Source: an uncultured Pelagibacteraceae bacterium (GTDB taxonomy: Bacteria; Pseudomonadota; Alphaproteobacteria; Pelagibacterales; Pelagibacteraceae). From it: 42,517 bases of DNA. The DNA lies in NCBI GenBank assembly GCA_902552805.1, contig CACDIC010000003.1, positions 1 to 42,517 of the forward strand, in the 5' to 3' direction. Shown piece by piece: positions 7,593 through 12,784 of the stretch. Below the pieces are notes generated by a model that was not told where the DNA came from, did not search any database, and worked only from the letters and a program-made list of their open reading frames with translations. Positions within the stretch are counted from its first letter, which is position 1, and every line of letters starts with the position of its first letter. Position numbers and translations under genes: made by a program.

Positions 7593-7799
7593 ATGAAAAA
7601 AATATTAAAGATTAATGAATGTATATACAGAGATATTTGGATTGATCGTTGCAACGATTATAATATTTCCAATACTCACACCGACTTTCATCTTGTAATT
7701 CCTGTTGATGAAATTAACGAGAGCTGCAGCTTTGCAGGGCTGCACTCTCACAATTCAATAGGAAATAAATATGAAAAAAGAAAACAATGTTGTTGTTAA
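7593..7799 (+). CDS. Hypothetical small protein or leader peptide
   Basis: This possible 68-residue protein has an ATG preceded by ACAGGAATT, a good ribosome site. I do not recognise it. It has six cysteines, three of them consecutive at the C-terminus (KRKQCCC), and several histidines, but no clear metal motif. Its last 29 bases overlap the next gene in another frame, and a strong hairpin lies inside it. It could be a real gene, or a leader whose translation affects the downstream operon. Confidence is moderate to low. Confidence 0.45.
   Translation: MKKILKINECIYRDIWIDRCNDYNISNTHTDFHLVIPVDEINESCSFAGLHSHNSIGNKYEKRKQCCC
7719..7749 (+). other. Strong RNA hairpin upstream of the unknown-gene series
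   Basis: GAGAG then TGCAGC pair with GCTGCA then CTCTC to give an 11-bp stem with one bulged C and an 8-base loop. This is much more GC-rich than its surroundings and ends 21 bases before the ATG at 7771. No T-tract follows, so it is not a standard terminator. A role as attenuator, protection or translational control element is inference. Confidence 0.5.
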
Positions 7800-8208
7800 A
7801 TTAGAACAACACAATTCAAACAGATCAATATCTCTTGAAGCTTATGAGAAACTTGCAAAAAATTTTATGCAAATTTTGGAACAAGTTACATCTAACCTTG
7901 CATTCCTAGAGGTAAATTACTGGGAAGCATTCACTAAATATCCATTTAGGCAAAAATATAATAAATGGGAAAAAATACCAAAGCTCAAAGATTATGAAAT
8001 CCATGAGAAAAAAATTAAGGCAGATAAAACACTTAATGATCTCATGAAATTAATGCTGAAAGAAGAAGACAGATTATCTGAGCAGCTGCTTGAAAAATAT
8101 GGAGTTGAAGTTTTAAGTGAAAGACAGAGACACATAAAAGCAGATGCAGAATTTGAGGCAGCTGAAGCAGCAAAAGAAAAAGCTGAGAAAGAGGGGCAGC
8201 ATGACTAA
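7771..8208 (+). CDS. Hypothetical protein, charged and helical
   Basis: I do not recognise this 145-residue protein. The ATG follows ATAGGAAATAAAT, an acceptable ribosome site. Residues ~20-45 look like an amphipathic helix, ~50-70 hold an aromatic-rich stretch (NYWEAFTKYPFRQKYNKWEKIP), and the C-terminus (AEFEAAEAAKEKAEKEGQHD) is a highly charged helix or coiled coil. There is no signal peptide or membrane segment. It is the first of a series in which each gene overlaps the next by a few bases up to the primase-helicase, so the products are probably made together. Confidence 0.75.
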   Translation: MKKENNVVVKLEQHNSNRSISLEAYEKLAKNFMQILEQVTSNLAFLEVNYWEAFTKYPFRQKYNKWEKIPKLKDYEIHEKKIKADKTLNDLMKLMLKEEDRLSEQLLEKYGVEVLSERQRHIKADAEFEAAEAAKEKAEKEGQHD

Positions 8209-8644
8209 GAAGAAACAATTAGAGTTTAACTTTAATAAAACTTTTGCAGAGGCTTCAAATAAATATGATGACACAAATTATATTTACAACCCTGCTGACA
8301 ATGGGATCTATACTGAGAAAGAACTTAAAAAAAAGTTCTCAGCAACAGATACTTATAATCTTTTAAAGTCAGTTGCTAATCAGCAAGAAAAGAAAGAATT
8401 TCGTGATATTGAACGAAAGTACAAAAAAAAGAAGCCCATAGCTCAACGCACAGAGCCATTCAGCAACAAAGATGATACTGGGGCTGCAGTAAAAATCGAC
8501 ATCGCACCATTCCCATTTGAGAATACTATTACTCACACTTATGGTGCAATTGAAGATGCAAAAGTTGAAGAAGCAAAACCAGTTGTAAAACCAAAAAAAC
8601 AGTTAGCGGGTCTTGCTTATATTTTGGGGGTGGATGATGCCTAA
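8201..8644 (+). CDS. Hypothetical protein, unrecognised, basic N-terminal half
   Basis: The preferred ATG at 8201 follows GAGGGG by a few bases and overlaps the preceding stop by eight bases, giving 147 residues; a longer in-frame start at 8144 would run deep into the previous gene and is less likely. The protein begins MTKKKQLEFNFNKTFAEASN. It has a Lys/Arg/Glu-rich middle (QEKKEFRDIERKYKKKKP) and a Val/Pro/Lys-rich C-terminal part. No known domain, membrane segment or catalytic motif is visible. The basic middle would allow nucleic-acid binding, but this is speculation. Confidence 0.72.
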   Translation: MTKKKQLEFNFNKTFAEASNKYDDTNYIYNPADNGIYTEKELKKKFSATDTYNLLKSVANQQEKKEFRDIERKYKKKKPIAQRTEPFSNKDDTGAAVKIDIAPFPFENTITHTYGAIEDAKVEEAKPVVKPKKQLAGLAYILGVDDA

Positions 8645-8915
8645 GATCCCGAAAGAACATTTAACTAAAAGATATCCAGAAAGTAAAACTATCAGAAATG
8701 CGCTGCTTAAACGAAATAAGTTAGACAGAAAAATTGCAGTATGTGAGCATGACAATATTGATTATAAATCAATGTTATATCTTGCAAAAAAATCTGTAAG
8801 GGTCATTGAAAATCTTGCAGCTGCAGTTGCATCTCTGGAAAAGCAAAATAAAGAACAGAAAGAAGAAATTACCACACTGAAAAAAAGATTGGGGGTAATG
8901 AAAAATGTCCACTAG
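8637..8915 (+). CDS. Hypothetical protein with C-terminal coiled coil
   Basis: Two ATG codons in a row (8634 and 8637) follow the run GGGGGTGG; the second gives 92 residues starting MPKIPKEHLTKRYPES. Residues ~50-85 (VIENLAAAVASLEKQNKEQKEEITTLKKRL) have a clear heptad pattern, so a coiled coil and oligomerisation are likely. The N-terminal part is basic. The start overlaps the previous stop by eight bases and the end overlaps the next gene by 11 bases. I do not recognise a family. Confidence 0.72.
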   Translation: MPKIPKEHLTKRYPESKTIRNALLKRNKLDRKIAVCEHDNIDYKSMLYLAKKSVRVIENLAAAVASLEKQNKEQKEEITTLKKRLGVMKNVH

Positions 8916-9342
8916 AACAATTAAAGATCCTACATTTAACATCTATAAAAAAGGTGGAAATGTAGAGAATAAAAATCGACCAATAGGCAAAGAGCAGCTC
9001 ATGCAATTAGCAAAAGATGAAGCTGATATATTGTTTGATTTAGAGAATGACATAATCCAACAAATGAAACTCGACTACATGAAAGAAGGTGGTAAGGGTC
9101 AATCATTTACAGATTGGTTAAAGTCCAAACCCAAAAGCTATTTCAAAAATATACCTTTGCAAATGGCGGGGGGTGGTAAAGTTGTAATGCTATCTGACTA
9201 TTTGAAACAAAAAGAAAAACCAAAGATTAAAAAATTAAATCTTGATAGTGTTGCAATTGGTAAAAGTCTTTCAGAGCTTACAGAAGCTGAAAGAGCTGCA
9301 GTAAATAAGCTGCTTAGACTTACATTCGGAAAGGGGGATTAA
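8905..9342 (+). CDS. Hypothetical protein with glycine-rich loop, possibly phage-related
   Basis: This 145-residue protein starts at an ATG nine bases after GGGGG. It has an acidic helical part (KDEADILFDLENDIIQQMKLDYM), then GGKGQSFTDWLKSKPKSYF, a glycine-rich turn in QMAGGGKVVMLSDYLKQ, and a C-terminal helix ELTEAERAAVNKLLRLTFGK. Short GGGK-type loops followed by a helix are frequent in small proteins of marine phages, in my recollection, but no function is assigned. The stop TAA shares a base with the ATG of the primase-helicase, so translation of the two is probably coupled. Confidence 0.72.
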   Translation: MSTRTIKDPTFNIYKKGGNVENKNRPIGKEQLMQLAKDEADILFDLENDIIQQMKLDYMKEGGKGQSFTDWLKSKPKSYFKNIPLQMAGGGKVVMLSDYLKQKEKPKIKKLNLDSVAIGKSLSELTEAERAAVNKLLRLTFGKGD

Positions 9343-11462
9343 TGACGTCAGATGCCCCTATAAATGGCAGTAATGCTGCATTATTGAATAAGGAAGCAAT
9401 TGCAGCGTTACTCCGAGAGAATGCAACAATCTTCGAATATGATTATGGAACAAAGCGAGTTGAAATTTCATGGGATCAGCGAAGAAAAAAAACAGTCAAG
9501 TCAGTTGAAGATATAAAACCATTTGCCAATTATCACATAATAACTGGTGAGGGAAATTTTTTAGATTTAGATCTGGATTGCAAAGAGACCAGAGATCTTG
9601 CACCACACTTTATGCCGCCGACTGAGTTTAAATTTGGTAGGGAAAGTACCCCTGCATCTCATTGGCTTTATAAAGTTTTAGATCTGAATAAAAAACATAC
9701 TCGCAAATATTTTATATTTGAAGATAAAGATGTTACTAAAAAAACATTAGTTGAGCTTAGAGCATACGATCACTATTCAATGTGTTCGGGTAAATACCCA
9801 GAAAATGAACATGTAAAATATAATGAATGTTCAGCAGTTGGGGAAACCACATTCGACACTTTATATAAAGCAACAGCAATGTTAGCAGCTGCAGCTGTAG
9901 TTCTAAGAAATTTTCCTGCAGCAGATAGGAATGTTTATGTTTGGTATGTAGCAGCAACATTATGGCATCACAAAGTCGAAGAAGATGATGCGATGCATTT
10001 AATAAAAGTTGTTTGTGACGCTATGCGAGATGACACAAAAGAGCGATTAGCAAAAGTAAAACATGTCTATAAAAATGAAGATCCAAATAAAGAAGTAGTT
10101 GGATTACCGACATTAGTAAAATATTTGAAATGGAACGATAAGCAAAGAGATAATTTCAAAGATATACTATTTGCAATAACTGGTAGATCAGAGCTGCCAA
10201 AATTTACTCATGAATTTGTTGATCGAATTGCATACATGATGAAACAAAAAAAATACTATGATCTGGAAGATAAGGAAATGTATGACGCAGAAGCTATTGA
10301 TGTGAAATACGCAAAATATTTTAGAGATGCAAAATACACTCCATTATTATTTTGGAAAAAGCACCCAGATAGCAAAGTGTGTGTTGACTTTACTTATAAG
10401 CCAAATGATCCAAAAAGATTTGTCATGGTAGATAAAAAGCTCATGATAAATGTTTATGAAAAAAATGATCTGTTACCTAATCCAAAAGCTGACACAGATA
10501 TATTCTGGGATCTAGTAAAACATGTAATACCGCATGATGAATGTAGAGAACATTTTTTAAATTGGTATGCATTCCCTTTACAAAATCCAGGTGTAAAAAT
10601 TAGACATGCATTGATTATGCAATCTGATGAATTTCAGTTGGGTAAAGGATCATTGTTTGATCTTCACAGAGATATTCTTGGACACAAAAATACTCGTAAG
10701 ATTGAATTAGCTGAAGCTCTTGATAAGGGTAAAAATTATTTATTAAATTATCAATCTGTTTTAGTTGATGAAGCAAAAAGCTCTGGCAGTTGGAGTGAAA
10801 AAGCGCAGCTGATAAATACTCTAAAAACAATTATCACTGAGGGTAGCATCGGAGTAAGGCAGTTGTATAAAGAATACACTGAGCAAGATACTTGCACTAA
10901 CTATTGGATTAACACCAATTACAAAGATGCATTTCCGCTGCCAAAAAATGAGGTTAGGTACTGGGTGTATTTTAGTCCTGCAAAAAGAAATCAGCAGCTG
11001 CTTGATGAGTTTCATAATCAAAGATTGTCTGGGGATCTTGCTGCAGGTGTCATGGCAGAATTACTGGATCGAGATCTAAGTAAATTTAATCCATTAGCAC
11101 CCGCACCAGAAACCAGTTTCAGATTTGAAATGTCAAACATGGCGGATCGACCTTTGAATGATTATGTTAAGGAACAATTTGATCAAGGTGCATTCCCATT
11201 TGATAGGGACATGGTCACAACATTAGAGTTGTTTGATTGGTTAAAAAAAGAAGCTCGAATGAAAGTAACCAGAGAAAGAGAGGTTGCAGCTGCGCTTGAT
11301 GCCATTGGTGGTAAATGTGTGAAGCAAGTTCCAATTGCAAATGTTGGTAGTAGAGCAACACTCTGGATTATTAGAGACCACAAAATACATTTAGCAAAGA
11401 CTGCTGCAGAACTTGGTAAAAAATATGTTGGCTTCTATACTGATAAGAGAGCAAAAAAATAA
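9342..11462 (+). CDS. Primase-helicase, prim-pol plus D5-like SF3 helicase
   Basis: This 706-residue protein is the likely replication initiator of the element. Residues ~60-145 look like an archaeo-eukaryotic prim-pol domain: the acidic DLDLD (75-79), a Ser/His pair in TPASHWLYK (~103-111) and VELRAYDHY (~137). Residues ~400-545 look like a D5/DUF5906-type SF3 helicase: a Walker A-like QLGKGS (432-437), Walker B SVLVDEA (472-478), and motif C with N525 in YWINTNYKDAFPLP. The Walker A is atypical, lacking the usual leading glycine. A winged-helix-like C-terminus follows (~625-670). AAGGGGG before the ATG is a strong ribosome site. A repeat-rich region directly downstream may be its origin. 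Confidence 0.82.
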   Translation: MTSDAPINGSNAALLNKEAIAALLRENATIFEYDYGTKRVEISWDQRRKKTVKSVEDIKPFANYHIITGEGNFLDLDLDCKETRDLAPHFMPPTEFKFGRESTPASHWLYKVLDLNKKHTRKYFIFEDKDVTKKTLVELRAYDHYSMCSGKYPENEHVKYNECSAVGETTFDTLYKATAMLAAAAVVLRNFPAADRNVYVWYVAATLWHHKVEEDDAMHLIKVVCDAMRDDTKERLAKVKHVYKNEDPNKEVVGLPTLVKYLKWNDKQRDNFKDILFAITGRSELPKFTHEFVDRIAYMMKQKKYYDLEDKEMYDAEAIDVKYAKYFRDAKYTPLLFWKKHPDSKVCVDFTYKPNDPKRFVMVDKKLMINVYEKNDLLPNPKADTDIFWDLVKHVIPHDECREHFLNWYAFPLQNPGVKIRHALIMQSDEFQLGKGSLFDLHRDILGHKNTRKIELAEALDKGKNYLLNYQSVLVDEAKSSGSWSEKAQLINTLKTIITEGSIGVRQLYKEYTEQDTCTNYWINTNYKDAFPLPKNEVRYWVYFSPAKRNQQLLDEFHNQRLSGDLAAGVMAELLDRDLSKFNPLAPAPETSFRFEMSNMADRPLNDYVKEQFDQGAFPFDRDMVTTLELFDWLKKEARMKVTREREVAAALDAIGGKCVKQVPIANVGSRATLWIIRDHKIHLAKTAAELGKKYVGFYTDKRAKK

Positions 11463-11874
11463 TTCTTACATGGCTACATGGCTAATTTTCAAAGTTGCCA
11501 AAAAATTATTCCTGTTGCAGTTTTCAAAATTTTTTTGATGACTATGGATTTTAAGGTAGTTGCAATGTAAGAAAGATATGGGGGTGGTATCTGTGAATTT
11601 TTGTTCGGGATAACTAATTCAGAAAGATTTAATAAGTTATTAACTTGCCATTCCCACCAGTTACCCAGAATTTGAAAAAGTTTTGGGAGTTCCCCTCAGT
11701 TACCCTTAATAGGGATTTGTAACGTCCCAGTAACGTCAAAAATTACTCTGACTTACGTTGAAATAACTAGCTTTTATGCATAAACACTCAATTTTTTTAA
11801 AGTAATAATTTGAGGGAATTCAAGGTTACTACTGCATGCAAATTACCTCGAATGTCCGAGATCCATGATGCTTG
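11463..11874. other. Non-coding repeat-rich region, candidate origin of the element
   Basis: No convincing gene lies here. The stretch holds a tandem ACATGGCT pair just after the primase-helicase stop, and a 9-bp inverted repeat TTCTTACAT (11463-11471) with ATGTAAGAA (11565-11573). There are three GTTGC words between 11494 and 11564, and a GATA-TGGGGGTGG-TATC block (11575-11591). The repeated words described separately at 11658-11759 follow. Position beside a replication protein and density of short repeats suggest an origin or partition site; this is inference. Confidence 0.4.
11658..11759. repeat. Iteron-like repeats CAGTTACCC and GTAACGTC
   Basis: CAGTTACCC occurs at 11658-11666 and 11697-11705. 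GTAACGTC occurs at 11719-11726 and 11730-11737, an 11-base period, equal to one helical turn. A related inverted word CTTACGTT lies at 11752-11759. The same-face spacing of the GTAACGTC pair suggests binding of a dimer or of adjacent protein copies. Confidence 0.5.
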
Positions 11875-12015
11875 TTACTTGCTTCTTTTGCCTGCTTTAA
11901 ATCCTGCCATGTATTGAGCTGCCATTGCCTTAGGACGTTTCATTCCACGCTTCTTATATTCAGCAGTCATTGATGACAGAGTAGGTTTTGAAGATTTTTT
12001 CTTTCTAGCTTTCAT
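11875..12015 (-). CDS. Small very basic protein (46 residues)
   Basis: A complete reading frame on the minus strand runs from ATG at 12015 to TAA at 11875. It begins MKARKKKSSKPTLSSMTAEY and ends AAQYMAGFKAGKRSK, with Lys/Arg making up about a third of the residues. It could be a DNA-binding protein, an excisionase-like factor near the right attachment site, or a packaged phage-like peptide; I cannot tell which. It is the only minus-strand gene of the element. No clear ribosome site precedes it, but amino-acid usage (Lys, Arg, Ala, Met) is protein-like and the frame fills an otherwise empty stretch. Confidence 0.55.
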   Translation of the reverse strand: MKARKKKSSKPTLSSMTAEYKKRGMKRPKAMAAQYMAGFKAGKRSK

Positions 12016-12192
12016 TGCTGCATGGTACCAAAATGTTTTAAGTAAGTCTAAGGATATAGATCTTGCTATATAGCTGAACTATTAGGATCCCTATTGCAAA
12101 AAAGGGGGGTGGGGTGTCTTTAACTTTTTGATTTTTGGATCTGTTTTAGGATCCATGAGCGAAGCTGCAACAGCAGCTGAGCGCTGTAATTC
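12016..12192. other. Non-coding right end of the element with G-run and paired TTAGGATCC
   Basis: This stretch has no credible gene. TTAGGATCC, containing a perfect 6-bp palindrome, occurs at 12082-12090 and 12146-12154. Between them is GGGGGGTGGGG (12104-12114), a rare G-run in such AT-rich DNA. It lies between the small basic gene and the right arm sites. A role in termination, packaging or replication cannot be judged from sequence. Confidence 0.35.
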
Positions 12193-12223
12193 TGGACTCA
12201 GTATGGGACGCAGTGGTCTCACA
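12193..12223 (+). repeat. Right integrase arm-type sites, three tandem copies
   Basis: TGGACTCAGTA (12193-12203), TGGGACGCAG (12204-12213) and TGGTCTCACA (12214-12223) mirror the left-end series in the same order and orientation. The middle unit lies in a 16-bp exact match to the left end (12199-12214 versus 6363-6378), while the outer units have diverged. Matching arm sites at both ends support the element boundaries. Confidence 0.65.
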
Positions 12224-12229
12224 AGAATC

Positions 12230-12258
12230 TTGATTTGTTCTACTTATAATGAGATAAT
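12230..12258 (+). promoter_or_regulatory. Candidate element-borne promoter for the rebuilt tRNA-Gly
   Basis: TTGATT (12230-12235) and GATAAT (12253-12258) are 17 bases apart; a consensus TATAAT also lies at 12245-12250 without a good -35 partner. Transcription would start about 60 bases before the tRNA. Because the original tRNA promoter is at the other end of the element, some promoter is needed here. In the excised circle this same promoter would point at the integrase. Confidence 0.4.
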
Positions 12259-12324
12259 CATTTTAAGATTAATTGCGTTTAAAAGGTCGAGATTATTTGA
12301 ACGATTAATTAGTTAAAAGGATAA

Positions 12325-12365
12325 GCGGGCGTAGCTCAGTGGTAGAGCGTCTCGTTGCCAACGAG
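12325..12365 (+). repeat. Right attachment site (41-bp direct repeat, copy 2)
   Basis: Identical to 6259-6299 over all 41 bases, with no shared sequence on either side. Here the repeat is the 5' half of the intact tRNA-Gly gene, so the element restores the tRNA 5' portion on integration. Confidence 0.92.
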
Positions 12366-12399
12366 AAGGTCGAGGGTTCGATCCCCTTTGCCCGCTCCA
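12325..12399 (+). tRNA. tRNA-Gly (GCC)
   Basis: The 75-base gene folds as a full cloverleaf. The acceptor stem GCGGGCG pairs with TGCCCGC with one G-T wobble, and the D stem is GCTC/GAGC. The anticodon stem TCTCG/CGAGA carries loop TTGCCAA with anticodon GCC. The T stem GAGGG/CCCTT carries TTCGATC, followed by discriminator T and an encoded CCA. It reads GGC and GGU codons. Its 5' 41 bases come from the element side of the junction and its 3' part from the host. The matching copy at 6259 is broken, so this is the only functional tRNA of this type in the window. Confidence 0.96.
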
Positions 12400-12448
12400 T
12401 TTTTAAGTAATATAATAAAAAATTTAACTAGATGAGGATGTAAATTAA

Positions 12449-12784
12449 ATGAGCGAACTATTCGATAAAAAATGCGTTCCTTGTGAAGGTGGTGTACCTG
12501 CACTTGATATAAGTGAAATACATAAATATCAAAAAAAAATTAATGGATGGGACGTTATTAAAAATGAGAAAAATATACATTTTTTAGAAAAAAAATTTAC
12601 ATTTAAAAACTTTGTTGAGAGTCAAAAATTTGTAAATGAAGTAGGTAGAATATCAGAAGAGGAAGGCCATCACCCTGAAATTTTATTTGGATGGGGTTAT
12701 GCGAAAATAAACATCTCAACCCATGCAATTGAGGGATTATCAGAAAACGATTTCATCTTAGCTTCAAAGATTGACAAGATTTAA
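12449..12784 (+). CDS. Pterin-4a-carbinolamine dehydratase
   Basis: The 111-residue protein matches the PCD/PhhB family: an N-terminal CVPCEGGVPALD segment, then INGWDVI, FKNFVESQKFVNEVGRISEEEGHHPEILFGWGYAKI and STHAIEGLSENDFILASKID. The conserved EEEGHHPE carries the paired histidines of the active site. It dehydrates 4a-hydroxytetrahydrobiopterin to recycle the cofactor of aromatic amino acid hydroxylases. It is convergent with purH and their ends overlap by four bases. Before the insertion it would have lain directly after the tRNA promoter region. Confidence 0.93.
   Translation: MSELFDKKCVPCEGGVPALDISEIHKYQKKINGWDVIKNEKNIHFLEKKFTFKNFVESQKFVNEVGRISEEEGHHPEILFGWGYAKINISTHAIEGLSENDFILASKIDKI

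Larger units (their letters stand above)
6259..12365 (+). mobile_element. tRNA-Gly-integrated element, about 6.07 kb, integrase plus primase-helicase
   Basis: The ends are a perfect 41-bp direct repeat (6259-6299 and 12325-12365) equal to the 5' half of tRNA-Gly(GCC). Inside are a tyrosine recombinase, five small unknown proteins in an overlapping plus-strand series, a large primase-helicase, a repeat-rich non-coding region and a small basic protein on the minus strand. No capsid, portal, terminase, relaxase or restriction gene is visible. The set (integrase, replication protein, few unknown genes) resembles phage satellites and small integrative plasmid-like elements. Flanking genes on both sides are ordinary SAR11-type chromosome, so before insertion the LON-domain gene, tRNA-Gly and pterin dehydratase would have been adjacent. 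Confidence 0.9.

Noticed and set aside
8144-8200. Longer N-terminus for the protein starting at 8201
   Set aside because: The extension lies in the coding region of the previous gene, and the ATG at 8201 has a clear GAGGGG site just upstream.
9757-11383. Minus-strand reading frames of 66-71 codons within the primase-helicase gene
   Set aside because: They lie entirely within a well-supported gene, are Leu/Ile/His-rich antisense shadows and lack ribosome sites.
11463-11874. Possible CRISPR array or tandem repeat block
   Set aside because: Repeats are only 8-9 bases, irregularly spaced and of several kinds; no regular repeat-spacer pattern exists and no cas gene is present.
12128-12316. Plus-strand 62-codon frame near the right end of the element
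   Set aside because: It runs straight through the right arm repeats and the candidate tRNA promoter, has no ribosome site, and its translation does not look like a protein family.
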